NCBI GenBank assembly: GCA_019925095.2
Contig: CM034401.1
Coordinates: forward strand, 15,598,338-15,662,337
Length of the DNA stretch: 64,000 bases
Direction of reading: 5' to 3'
From: Dendrolimus kikuchii
Lineage: Eukaryota > Arthropoda > Insecta > Lepidoptera > Lasiocampidae
Of this stretch, positions 34,135-43,586 are shown piece by piece; position 1 is the stretch's first letter, and each line of letters starts with the position of its first letter. The notes beneath the pieces are model-generated. The model was given only the letters and a program-made list of their open reading frames with translations, did not search any database and was not told the DNA's origin. The translations under genes were made by a program, and so were the position numbers.

Positions 34135-36061
34135 TGTATTTATTTATTCTCAAAAATTTTACATTTTTTTAAAATATACATATAAAGATATTTTTTTATA
34201 AAAAAATAGATAACATTATTCTTTTATAAAAATATATCAAAAATAAAATACATATTCAATAAAAAAATATAAAATCTTGTATCTCATCGCCAGCGGGGCC
34301 TGGGGTCCAAACTACCGATGGTTATGGCTCCAGAGACAGGAACCTCCTCACAATTCGTGCCGTGTCCAAGAGTGCTGCCTTCTGTATCTGGCCCTTCACC
34401 CAGCTTCCCAGCGAAAGCCTCTCTAGATGACGGTCGAGGCTTTTCGCTATAAGACCATTGACGGTAACAACTATCGGCACAATGCTCGTTGACTCCAGAC
34501 GCCACATAGCCGTAACCTCGTGAGCAAGATCCAAGTATTTACTTAGTTTTTCTTTTTCTTTCTTCACGAGGTTATCGTCATGTGGGATACTGATGTCAAC
34601 GAGTATTGCTCGCCGTGCAGATCGATCTATTATCACGATATCAGGCTTATTGGCTACAATAGTCCTGTCCGTGATAACTGATCGATCCCAGTAGAGCGTG
34701 GCACGACTGTTTTCAAGAACTGGCTCCGGCGAGTACTGGTAATAAGGCACCTCCGTTTCCACAAGACCGTACCGAAGGGCAAGTTGCTGGTGGATAATCC
34801 TGGCTACGAGGTTATGTCTGTGCAAATACTCGCCGTTAGAAAGATGTGAACAGCCGGAAACAATATGCCTGAGGGATTCACCTGGGCGATGACATGCCCG
34901 ACAGATGTCTAAGGTGCCATCCTTCAGGATATATTTCCGGTAGTTATTCGTCTTAATAACTTCGTCCATAATTGCAAAGACAAAACCTTCAGTTTCTCCA
35001 AAGAGGTTACCGAACCGTAGCCAGTTTACCGACGCTGACAGATCTACATCGGGCCCTGTTAAGGCCCGATAAAACCTGCCATGCAGCTCCTTGCTCTTCC
35101 ATACGTTGATGCGGTCGGAGGTGCTCAGTACTGCCAAATTGCACCAGTTCTCTTTAGCCAACGCGAGCGTGGTAAGACCTTTGTCTACTGCCACAACATC
35201 TTTATGCAAGCCCACGTTCATCTTAAGGAAATATGCCCTGAGATTGTTCACCTCGCGATTGTGCAGATCCTTGGCATTTAGAAAGCCTCGGCCGCCACAT
35301 CTTCGCGAGATGTACAATCTCATTACTGATGAACGTGGGTGATGCATACGATGTTTTGTCAGTAGGCAACGGACTCTTCGATCTAGGGCGTCCAGCTCCG
35401 TTTGAGTCCACCTAAGTATGCCAAAGGAGTATGCCAACACGGGCATAACCCAGCTGTTGAAGGCTCTGACCTTATTTCCACCTGAGAGAAGGCTGGTTAA
35501 AACCTTCCTCAGGCGGCAAAAGAATCGGTCCTTCACCGTCTGTTTTACGTCCGCGTCGGCTATACCTAAAGACTCTGACATACCCAGGTACTTGTATGTC
35601 TCGGTCTCGGAGAGGGATTTGAGAGACATGTTCTCTGAGAGTTGTAAATTCGGTGAATTTACAACTTTCCCTCGCCGCACATGCATGACCGCACACTTTT
35701 CTATCCCGAATTCCATATTAATTGACTTACTGAAGCGTTCTGTTGTCTTCAGTAATTCAATCAAGTCTGGTTTGTTGGATGCGAAAAGTTTGAGGTCATC
35801 CATATACAGTAAGTGCGACACGATCTCACCCCCTCTTCGAAACCGATAGCCTAGCTTTGAGGACTCTAGCAAAGTGCTAAGAGGGTTCAATGCTAGGCAA
35901 AACCACAAGGGACTCAAGCTGTCGCCCTGGAATATTCCACGCTCGATATTTATCTCGTCCTCCGGCAAAGGAACCCCTCCTTCCCCTGGAACCCTAAGGT
36001 ATGTGACCCATTGCCTCATACATGCCTGAAGAAAGGTTCTCAGAGTTGCATCGACTTTAGA
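34135..36061 (-). mobile_element. R4/Dong-type LINE, 5'-truncated
   Basis: A minus-strand non-LTR element consisting of the C-terminal two thirds of its ORF and an AT-rich 3' UTR of about 185 bp (34135-34321). The 5' end stops near 36061 in the middle of the reverse transcriptase domain, the usual result of incomplete reverse transcription. Confidence 0.8.
34322..36019 (-). CDS. R4/Dong-type LINE protein: reverse transcriptase C-terminal part plus restriction-like endonuclease
   Basis: This is the longest ORF in the window: 565 codons from the first ATG, with the frame open a little further upstream to about 36061, and no internal stop. Residues 31-40 (QGDSLSPLWF) and the YMDD box at 72-75 are the reverse transcriptase motifs around the catalytic Asp pair. 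Downstream are thumb and linker regions. C373, C376, H385 and C390 form a CCHC zinc-binding motif. The KPD at 458-460 followed by D475 in 'AILVDISIP' is the PD...D signature of the restriction-like endonuclease that cuts target DNA in R2/R4-type elements. The order RT, CCHC, endonuclease places it in this group, and the overall look is R4/Dong. The N-terminal part of the RT is missing, so the product cannot prime retrotransposition alone. Antisense ORFs across it are shadows. Confidence 0.88.
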   Translation of the reverse strand: MRQWVTYLRVPGEGGVPLPEDEINIERGIFQGDSLSPLWFCLALNPLSTLLESSKLGYRFRRGGEIVSHLLYMDDLKLFASNKPDLIELLKTTERFSKSINMEFGIEKCAVMHVRRGKVVNSPNLQLSENMSLKSLSETETYKYLGMSESLGIADADVKQTVKDRFFCRLRKVLTSLLSGGNKVRAFNSWVMPVLAYSFGILRWTQTELDALDRRVRCLLTKHRMHHPRSSVMRLYISRRCGGRGFLNAKDLHNREVNNLRAYFLKMNVGLHKDVVAVDKGLTTLALAKENWCNLAVLSTSDRINVWKSKELHGRFYRALTGPDVDLSASVNWLRFGNLFGETEGFVFAIMDEVIKTNNYRKYILKDGTLDICRACHRPGESLRHIVSGCSHLSNGEYLHRHNLVARIIHQQLALRYGLVETEVPYYQYSPEPVLENSRATLYWDRSVITDRTIVANKPDIVIIDRSARRAILVDISIPHDDNLVKKEKEKLSKYLDLAHEVTAMWRLESTSIVPIVVTVNGLIAKSLDRHLERLSLGSWVKGQIQKAALLDTARIVRRFLSLEP

Positions 36062-36132
36062 TTACTTTAAATAAAAAACAAAACCGATATTTTCTACGAC
36101 ATCTTGAAGTCGGTGTCAAGTAAAACATAAAT

Positions 36133-36266
36133 GAATATGCTTTATTGTGTTTTTAAAGATAGGTAGGTAGGTATAGGTAGGTAACAGAAATAAAATTTTA
36201 CAATACAATTGACGGTCTTATCGCTATTAGCGATTCCTTCCAGACAACCTTTGGATGAACAAAAAA
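36133..36266 (-). repeat. LINE 3'-tail fragment
   Basis: The minus strand has 'ggttgtctggaaggaatcgc' and 'agcgataagaccgtcaattg', related to 9193-9328, and ends with (CCTA)n-like tandem units (36163-36183 on the plus strand, 'ggtaggtaggta'). No coding part. Confidence 0.6.
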
Positions 36267-36431
36267 TTTGATAAGAACAGAGATATGTTGCATTATTCTC
36301 ATTACCAAATCAGTATCTTATAAATATATACATACATGATACGTATATATATATTGTCAGGAGCCTTAAGAACAGACGAGCGTGCATGACAAGAGTTATG
36401 AATGTCAAAGAAGCAAGTGAGGTATGTTTTT

Positions 36432-37072
36432 TTTTTTTTTTTTTTTTTTTTATTGCTGTAGTTCAGCATACAGGCAGACGGCCCACTTGATGGAAAACGG
36501 TTATCGCCTATGGACATTTGCAACAGCAAAGTTGCTACAAATGCGCTGCTGCTCTCTTAAGGGAAACTGGAACCTGGTCACTAATGCCGGAACACAACTC
36601 AAGGTTGTTATGGCGACAAGTATCCGTGCAGGAACGGAGAAAGAATACAATTTCTTGCGGCCGGGCGGCCTGTCGTAAGAGGCGACTTAACAACCCACAG
36701 CCAGGTGGTAGGGCATTTGCCCGACTGGATGGCTACCACCCCTGGTCTAAAGTATGTCGTCATAACAACCTTGAGTTGTGTTCCGGCATTAGTGACCAGG
36801 TTCCAGTCTCCCTTAAGAGAGCAGCAGCGCATTTGTAGCAACTTTGGTGTTGCAAATGTCCATAGGCGATGGTAACCGCTTTCCATCAAGTGGGCCGTCT
36901 GCCTGTCTGCTGACCTCCTGCAATAAAAAAAAAAAAATGTTTTAGACCAGGGGTGGTAGCCATCCAGTCGGGCAAATGCCCTACCACCTGGCTGTGAGTT
37001 GTTAAGTCGCCTCTTACGACAGGCCGCCCGGCCGCAGGAAATTGTATTCTTTCTCCGTTCCTGCACGGATAG
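36432..37072 (-). mobile_element. Outer SINE-C copy of a three-level nest
   Basis: The minus-strand copy runs from a long T-run (its A-tract, 36427-36451) to 36617, is interrupted, and continues from about 36936 ('tttagaccaggggtgg') to the head 'ctccgttcctgcacggata' at 37072. Joining the halves at '...gttatggcgaca|tttagacc...' restores the normal body. Confidence 0.85.
36618..36935 (+). mobile_element. Inner SINE-C copy of a three-level nest
   Basis: Complete plus-strand copy: head 'tatccgtgcaggaacggaga', body 'ggcctgtcgtaagaggcgac', tail 'ccatcaagtgggccgtctgc' and A-tract 'caataaaaaaa'. At about 318 bp it is a good reference copy for the family. It sits inside the opposite-strand copy, so its transcripts could pair with the outer copy. 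Confidence 0.88.
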
Positions 37073-37169
37073 CAATGTAAGAATAAGCCTAAATGGCGCT
37101 CTGTTGTTCGTGCCTACCCCGCAAGGGAACTGGCGTGAAGTTATGTATGTATGTATGTATGTATATGTA

Positions 37170-37714
37170 TATATTTATAAGACTTACAACAAATTTGCAA
37201 AATATGGTAATTTTTATGTTTTACTTTGCCACTGACTGCAAGATGTTATAGAAAATATTATATTTTGCTTTTTAGTTACTATTGTGATCGATTTCTTTTT
37301 CGTTAGAATATTATTATTTTATATATTTAAGTTACATATATGGTTACCTAATAAGGTAGCTTCTCGAATACGGAAACAATAGATGTATGAAACGGAAGCC
37401 TATTTAGGAAAAGTTGTTACCACACAATGTTTTCTACCGTAAAGTTTTTTGTTAGTGAAAAATCGATATGGTAACCCTAACATTGTGTAAATAGACTGCT
37501 CACATATTTTGTCTACACTCGCTGTCATTACATTGCAATTTCCGGGCTTTCGAGCTTCTATCCAGAAATTATTTCTAATAATGATCACGTAGTGCAAGGA
37601 CGATTCAACGACATATTTACGTTAAAAGCATTTCTTGTTAATCTCTGTTTCATATGAAATCATAATGATGACAGGGGTAGCGAAGTTGGTACAGCAATCA
37701 CCTTGCATATACCT
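37170..37714. other. AT-rich interval, nothing recognised
   Basis: No gene or recognised repeat. ORF 37400-37597 (minus) has no signature. Confidence 0.4.
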
Positions 37715-37826
37715 AAGTAGCATTTGTAGCACCTTGGTGTTGCAAATGTCCATAGGCAATGGTAACCACTTTCCATCAAGTGGGCCGTCTGCCTGTCTGC
37801 TGACCTCCTGCAATAAAATAAAAAAA
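37715..37826 (+). mobile_element. SINE-C 3' end, 5'-truncated copy
   Basis: Only the last 110 bp remain, 'tagcatttgtagcaccttgg' to 'ctcctgcaataaaat' with an A-rich tail. The A-tail at the end and the truncated start suggest a truncated insertion. Confidence 0.8.
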
Positions 37827-37944
37827 GTATCTACACAAAAATATTCGTGTAGGTGGGGCTTCATCGTGTGTTGTCTGTCGTGTGCGATAGTAGTACAGAT
37901 GTAGGCCATTTCACGCAGATTTGGCGTTGGATTTAATACCTTAT

Positions 37945-38062
37945 TTGATATGCGACATTATTAATGACGTTAAATATTGACAGATAACTATGTATATACA
38001 CTAATGTGTAACTCGTTAACGATGTTATTTTTGACGCTTTAAATAAAATGCATTTGGCAACA
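37945..38062 (+). repeat. MITE-N copy
   Basis: 'attaatgacgttaaatattg' with 'acagataac' and 'gtaactcgttaacgatgtta' match 63632-63800 and, as the complement, the flanks of the RTE insertion at 16370-17345. Non-coding. Confidence 0.5.
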
Positions 38063-38239
38063 GTCTATGAGTATTCATACTAAGAAAGTGTCCATTGACA
38101 CTTTTCTTATTGTCTCTATTAAAGCGAAGACACTTTGTTCGTGTGTTCTTTATTAAAAGCTAGCACATAACACTACACTTTTGTTTTCTCTAATACTCTT
38201 AGTTAGTACTTAGTTAATACTCTTAGTTAATTTAGGTTC

Positions 38240-38295
38240 ATAAAACTACATTTTAACGGTTTTAAGCGCGGTAATTTTATTTGTATTTTTCCATC
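38240..38295 (-). repeat. Inverted fragment of the hairpin repeat
   Basis: 'ttaacggttttaagcgcggt' is the complement of the end block of the 38505 copy. Together they form an inverted arrangement about 220 bp apart. Confidence 0.6.
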
Positions 38296-38504
38296 CACCC
38301 ATTTTAATATTATACAAAATTATTAGAGCTAGGCGTGTTTGCTGAAGATTTTCTTGCGCCGCTTCTTCTCTTCAAGCCATAACATGTTGCAAAGCGGTAG
38401 TAAATTAGATTAGGCTCCCATAGATTAAATAATAACCATAAACAAAATTAAAATAAAATAATTAAAATTAACAAGTCGGCGGTAGGCTAAATAAAACTTT
38501 AACA

Positions 38505-38615
38505 ATATTCGTTGACACTTGACATCTTTGTCTTCCTTGATCACGGCCACTGAAACGTGGCCGAAGTAAAACCAAATAAAATTACCGCGCTTAAAACCGT
38601 TAAAACGTAGTTTGA
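38505..38615 (+). repeat. Dispersed repeat with hairpin, copy 2
   Basis: Matches 6385-6500: 'gacacttgacatctttgtct', then a stem ggccac/gtggcc around a tgaaac loop, then 'cgcttaaaaccgttaaaac'. The stem is kept, while the closing base differs from copy 1. Origin uncertain (possibly Penelope-like). Confidence 0.55.
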
Positions 38616-38619
38616 TTAT

Positions 38620-39026
38620 GTATACAAGTCGCGAAAACTTAAGAAAATATAATTTAGGTTATATTTAAATTACGCATTAGTCTCTTGAGGTTAGATGGTA
38701 ATATTAGTGAGGTATTTTTTCTCAAATACTTCATTTATATAAAAAAATGGCCACAGCCTAAATCTTTAACACTAACGTAGATGAAGCCCCCAGTATGTGA
38801 CGTGCAGTATTTTCTTTTTGGTCTGGTGTGCATTTTGTTTTTAATCTAGTGCTAGGTTGTTTTAAAAAACAATATATTCTTCCAAAATCAGAGACTAATT
38901 CTTGTAGGCGAAATTATACCTATATAGTCTTACATATGGATTAACTTGTATGTATAAAATAATAATTATCATAACAATACTCACCTACCAATATGTACCA
39001 GGAACATGACTAATTTTAGTTCATCA
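38620..39026. other. AT-rich interval, nothing recognised
   Basis: No gene or recognised repeat. Confidence 0.4.
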
Positions 39027-39225
39027 ATTGATTGGAAAGGGAGTTTCATACAAACTTACATCCCCTTTTTTACCCCCTTAGAGATTGAATTTCCGAAAAT
39101 CCTTCCGCTTTAAGATGCGCACCTACATCGGTATACAAAGAATCCGCATGCAAAATTGCACGGCCCTAGCCCCAGTAGTTTGGGCTGAGCGTTGATATGT
39201 CAGTCAGTGAGGTCAAGTAATTATA
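39027..39225 (+). repeat. Dispersed arthropod-type repeat
   Basis: 'catacaaacttacatcccct', 'taccccct', 'aaaatccttccgctt', 'gcccc' and 'agtagtttgggctgagcgtt' followed by 'gatatgtcagtcagt' are the ordered blocks of a common dispersed lepidopteran repeat. Single copy here, non-coding. Confidence 0.6.
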
Positions 39226-39231
39226 CTAGTA

Positions 39232-40167
39232 CTAGCCGCGCCCCGCGGTCTCACCCGCGTGGTGATGGAAAATCGTTATATTTTGGATAATTCACACTAT
39301 ATCTTTATTAAATTATAGCCTACTAGAGTTTACCTTACCAGTTTACCTCTAGTGTGTGTCTCTTGTTTTAAGAGCAAGTGGTACAGGTTACATTGTATTA
39401 AATTTTTATGTATTTGCTCCCGAAAGATTCACTTCATTTGATATCGCAAACTATACCACCCCCGTCTATATGTAAACTACACAAATGACAAAACTTGAGA
39501 AAGATGACAAAATAAATAACATGGACCAAGTGGACCAAGTGGACCCAGTTGACCCAGTAGGCTAAGTGTTCCAAATGGACCCAGTGGACCCAGTAAACTC
39601 AGTGGACCAAGTGGACCCAGTGAACCAAGTGGACCAATTGGACCCAGTGGCCCAAGTGGACCCAGTTGACCAAGAGGACCAAGTGGACACAGTGGTCCAA
39701 GTGGACCCAGTGGACCAAGTGGACCCAGTGGACCCAGTAGACCCAATGGACGAAATGGACAAAATCACAAAACCAGTCCTAGTTTCCGGGATAAACTTTA
39801 CATAAATCTATCCCAAAATGTATTCCATGATCCGGGATAAAAAGTATCCCTTGGCTACTCTCGGTATTCAAATTATATATGTACCGAATTTCAGCCAGAT
39901 CGGCCCAATAGTCTGGAAAGACTTTAGAGAAAGAAAGAGTTTATGGAAATAAAAGGATAACAAACAAAAAGACAAATATATTTTTATCCCGGAAACTATC
40001 CCATTTTTCGGGATAAAAAAATATCCTATGTTCATTGTCGGCATCAAAAATATATATATATATACTGAGTTTCAGCCAAATCGGTAGAGTAGTTTTTCCG
40101 TGAAAACGGAACAAACAGACAGACAGACAGACAGAGTTACTTTCGCATTTATAATATTAATAGGGAT
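39232..40167 (+). mobile_element. Short element with internal minisatellite, copy 2
   Basis: It begins 'ctagccgcgccccgcggtct' with 'cacccgcgtgg' and ends 'tttcgcatttataatattaa'. It matches 381-1134 on both sides of the array, so this copy defines the 5' end better. The tail also carries a short (GACA)n run (40114-40131). Non-coding. Confidence 0.75.
39523..39764 (+). repeat. 9-bp minisatellite, second array
   Basis: About 27 units of ggacccagt/ggaccaagt. The minus-strand ORF 39477-39746 reads as collagen-like Gly-Pro-Leu repeats purely because of the 9-bp period. Confidence 0.9.
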
Positions 40168-40312
40168 GTGTTATTCTGATGTGTAAGCTATATTATTGTA
40201 AAATTTCATCAAAATCCATTCAGTAGTTTTTGCGTGAAAGAGTAACAAACACACATACATCCGTACATTCTTACAAACTTTCCCATTTATAATAGTAGTA
40301 GGAAATAGGATA
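40168..40312 (+). mobile_element. Short-element tail
   Basis: 'aaaatttcatcaaaatccat', 'cagtagtttttgcgtgaaag' and 'tttcccatttataatagtag' are the 3' end of another short element directly after copy 2 of the minisatellite element. Confidence 0.65.
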
Positions 40313-40315
40313 TAC

Positions 40316-40615
40316 ACACTAGTGGGCCTGACGACGTTATCCTACTCTGCAAAATAAAATCTACATTCTGTTGTAGCGCCACCTACTGCTATCAATTGTG
40401 TATTTAAACCACTGAGAGACCCACTCAAACAAACACAAAAAAATCGTCATAATCCCAGAAAACGATTCCAGCGCCACCTACCGGATTCAATTGTGAATCT
40501 AAACCATTCTCAAATCCCCTTGAACACACAGGAAAAATACACATCAAAATAGGACCAACCACTTAATATGAGTTCAACGACATGCACACGAACAGAAGAA
40601 TTAATATCTAGACTA
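40316..40615 (+). mobile_element. Group S2 short element with an internal duplication
   Basis: Starts 'cactagtgggcctgacgacg' and ends 'cgaacagaagaattaat'. The block 'agcgccacctac' followed by 'tcaattgtg' occurs twice, about 92 bp apart (about 40376 and 40468). Confidence 0.65.
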
Positions 40616-40975
40616 ATATTATGAAGAGATGAATTTGTTTGTAGGAAGTAATATTTAGAACTTCTGAGCCGATTTAAAAAAAAAAATCACCAGTAAGAAG
40701 CTACATTATTCTCGAGTGACATAGGCTGTATTTAATTGTGATTAACAAGTTTTTTTTTTAATGTGAAATATCAATTCCGAGAAAAAACAGGCTGATGCGT
40801 TGATATATCGGCGTGCGCTGACTAAACAATAAATAAGTCCCAGGGTCAAACATTCTCTCTGGTGCCTACTAGAGAAATTGTTTTTGGTTTGTTTTGGCAA
40901 TTATATGTCGGCTTATCTCGAGTAGCGTCCGACGAAGTAGGCACGGGTCAGCTTTAGGTATATAGATAGATAGAT
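40612..40975 (-). mobile_element. Short interspersed element, opposite strand
   Basis: Begins 'tagactaatattatgaagag' and ends near 'tccgacgaagtaggcacggg'; it is the complement of the 'cgacttcgtcc'-type head. It completes a cluster of four short elements. Confidence 0.6.
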
Positions 40976-40979
40976 GGTA

Positions 40980-41477
40980 TTATTGCTTTTACAAGGATAA
41001 AGTATATATGTTAGTTCATATAAACAAAGTAGTTCGCTAGTAAACTACTGTATAAATCTACTATAGCATTGAAGAAGTGTTCCAAAGCAGCGCTTTCAAC
41101 GCTTGTGCTTCTGTCACGTAACTCTTGAACAAGCGCTTTTAGACTGTAGGGGAATGTTTCTCATTACGCTCGCATACTTCTACCCTACCTGTAATAAACG
41201 TTCACAAAATTTAAATGAAAATATTTTAGTAGATTTATGGTGACGTTGATTAAGAGAATGAAAAACGTTAAAGAAGTTTCAACTGATAATTTGCATAGTT
41301 GTATATAAGTTATATCGAAAGTTTGATAACAACGTGATGGTAGGTCATGGTGATACAGTGGTTAAGGTTTTAATTATGTGGGTTTTCTGATCGCCTGTAA
41401 CCAAGTGAACTTTTTCTGCCTAAAATCAATGCCCTGCAAACTATATTGGTTTTAACCCAGATGTAATTTGATTACAT
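40980..41477. other. AT-rich interval, nothing recognised
   Basis: 41345-41400 ('ggtgatacagtggttaaggt') has a box A-like motif but no convincing box B; not accepted as a tRNA or SINE. Confidence 0.4.
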
Positions 41478-42165
41478 TGTAATACTTGCAACAACTCAGA
41501 AGGGTTTATGGTAGTAAAAAAACAGCAACTGGTCACAATACTTTATAATCAGAGAACCTTACGGTTTTAACACATTACAGACACTAACTTTAACAGTCGT
41601 CGAGCATTTTTAGAACACCTCGCCACTCCAACAATTTTACAGTTTATGAAAATTAGCATATTGGCACAACCGATAGTAGCGGATTGAAGTCATTGATAAA
41701 CTAGTTTAATTAAAGGGTTATGCATGACAAGAATTTAATACATTATTGATTGGATATTTCAGATAATATTTTATATAAGATATTGTATAAAATATTATAC
41801 TTAAAGTTTTATATGCAATAAAATAAGCCGAACACAGTATAAATCTATCGCGTCAGCCAACATGGAAACAAAATGTAGTGAATACCGTCTATATACAGTT
41901 AAGACATTTTGAATTATAATCTACACAATTATCACATTATACAAAAGATAAATATTGTAACAAAATTATTATAAATTATAGACAACTACTCTATATAAAA
42001 CAGACGCTAAACACAGAATAAATAAAAATATAACATTATAATAGTTATTTAGGGAAATGGTCGATTGTATGGTTTAGAAATAAGAGGGTACATAACAAAT
42101 TAACTGTTAACTTTAAACGGAAACATGACAAGAACAACTATGCTACTAAATAACTGTAACAATAT
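41478..42165 (+). repeat. Repeat U, left copy of a ~690-bp inverted pair
   Basis: From 'gtaatacttgcaacaactca' to 'ctatgctactaaataactg' this matches the complement of 54558-55250 over its whole length. Shared blocks include 'gtcgtcgagcatttttagaa', 'ccaacatg', 'aatgtagtgaataccgtcta' and 'ggaaatggtcgattgtatgg'. It holds an AT-rich internal near-palindrome (ataatattttatat ... ataaaatattat). No ORF and no terminal repeats that I can see. Confidence 0.75.
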
Positions 42166-42438
42166 GCATTTTTTTTAAACAAAACTGCAAGCAAATCAAT
42201 AACGTTGTAAGTTTCGATCAAAAACTTAATATAATAGAATAAGTCAGTCACTATTATCATCATTCAATTAAATAGAATAGTTATCTCATTTTTATAAAAA
42301 ACCTAATAATCTTAGTAGGTAAGTAGGTAGGTAAGTAAAGATGTCAACCTGTCAACTTCTACTATTGTAAGTAACAAAGTGAACAGAATATGTTAAGCCG
42401 ATATTATACATTTTATTTCTGTCTTACAGTTTGGATGA

Positions 42439-42655
42439 ATCAAACAAATTACATACATACATACATACATAACTTCACGCCAGTTCCCTCGCGGGGTAGG
42501 CACGAACAACAGAGTGCCATTTAGGCTTATTCTTACACACCTCACTTGCCTCTTTGACATTCATAACTCTTGTCATGCAAGCTCGTCTGTTCTTAAGGCT
42601 CCTGACATCACCGATCATGATGATGATCATGATCATCATCATCATCAAACAAATT
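42439..42655 (-). mobile_element. RTE LINE copy with 12-bp TSD and 5' filler
   Basis: The minus-strand insert 42451-42643 has the (CATA)n tail at its left end and the LINE 3' end to 'gctcctgacatca'. It is flanked by atcaaacaaatt at 42439-42450 and 42644-42655. Beyond the LINE sequence the last 33 bp (42611-42643) are 'gatcatgatgatgatcatga'-type units that the other RTE copies lack at this point. The ORF 42554-42820 is not a gene. Confidence 0.85.
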
Positions 42656-43187
42656 TATGAATATAAACTTGAATCATTAAGTTTAAGTCAATTCCGTCGT
42701 ATCAGCTCTGTGCCTTTCAACCAAGTTGACATGGTAGAGCCATGCTTGAATCATTACAGGTCTTATAGCCACCACGATCGATGTGATACCACGCTCTCAC
42801 AGAATATCGATGTGAAATGATTAGCCTTAAAAAAATATTATTTATTTTGTAGGAAGGAATACAATTTATTAATTAATTATGTAGGATATAAAAATATGTC
42901 TATCTCTGGAGGTGGCGCGATCCGAACTGACTCGAACTGTGGGGCGCAGTCGGATGAGAAGTACGGGATGCTGAGGATGCATCCCGTCAGCATTTTAGCT
43001 TACGGTTTAGGAATGTAATAGTGCGATGAATGAGAGTCCCGATAACCCACTTTCTGCTTTCCTAATACCATCTTTCCTACCCCGTCTCCCTATCCCATCT
43101 CTGTATCCCACTCTTCCAGTCTGATCGCTCTATCCCATCCCTTGCACCCAGTCCCTCCTCCCCCATCTTTTCTATCCCATCCTAAAG
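42656..43187. other. Unrecognised interval
   Basis: 42905-43010 is GC-richer ('ggtggcgcgatccgaactga') and 43060-43185 is a C/T-rich tract with loosely repeated 'tatcccat' units. No gene. Confidence 0.4.
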
Positions 43188-43300
43188 GTTGGCAACATGT
43201 TGCCTTCGCCCTTGATGTTACAAACCTCTATATGCGACGGTAACCGCTTTCCATAAAATGGGCCACGTGCCTATTCGTCAGTTTCTCAATAAAGAAAAGC
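43188..43300 (+). repeat. Degraded SINE-C or CR1-type LINE tail
   Basis: 'gatgttacaaacctctatat' and 'gcgacggtaaccgctttcc' followed by 'gggcc' resemble the shared SINE-C/CR1-LINE 3' end. The two origins cannot be told apart in this fragment. Confidence 0.6.
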
Positions 43301-43586
43301 TATTATATTGTGACAGCACATTAATGACAGACCCGTCTTATTTTTTTCCTAGACGTAAAACTTTTATCCATAGAAAAAGTAACAATAAATAACACGTAAT
43401 ACGCACCGTATACCTGGTTAGTAAACGTCACGTACTCTTGAACCCATTTGCTTATTATAAAGCGAGTAGACGTCTCTCAGGACGTGCCTCTCGCTGGAAT
43501 TGGGTCAGCTCTCCCATGTATTGTTGACAGTGTTGCCAATATGCGGTATTTTACCATTTTTTCAGGTAATCACTTCATCGTCGACC

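Larger units (their letters stand above)
33831..36116. mobile_element. Inverted-repeat element split by SINE-B and R4 insertions
   Basis: The left end 'cgatttcaaaaagaaggagg' with 'ttttcaagtcgactgtatg' and the right end 'ctacgacatcttgaagtcgg' are the two ends of a very common lepidopteran repeat whose termini pair (cgacttcaa / ttgaagtcg). Between them lie a SINE-B head (34081-34134) and the R4-type LINE (34135-36061). Apart from a few hundred bp near the ends, the element itself is non-coding. Confidence 0.65.
36355..37165 (+). mobile_element. RTE LINE 3' end interrupted by SINE-C copies
   Basis: 'gtcaggagccttaagaacag' to 'gcaagtgaggtatg' (36355-36426) and 'aatgtaagaataagcc' to (TATG)n (37074-37165) are the two halves of the same RTE 3' end that is continuous at 26280-26445. 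About 650 bp of SINE-C sequence separate them. Confidence 0.85.

Noticed and set aside
35081..35849. Several ORFs antisense to the R4 LINE, up to 143 codons
   Set aside because: Shadows in other frames of a well-supported LINE ORF.
39477..39746. Collagen-like Gly-Pro-Leu ORF on the minus strand
   Set aside because: Same minisatellite effect in the second array; the period mimics Gly-X-Y repeats by chance.
41345..41400. tRNA-like sequence 'ggtgatacagtggttaaggt'
   Set aside because: Box A-like only; no box B at the right spacing.
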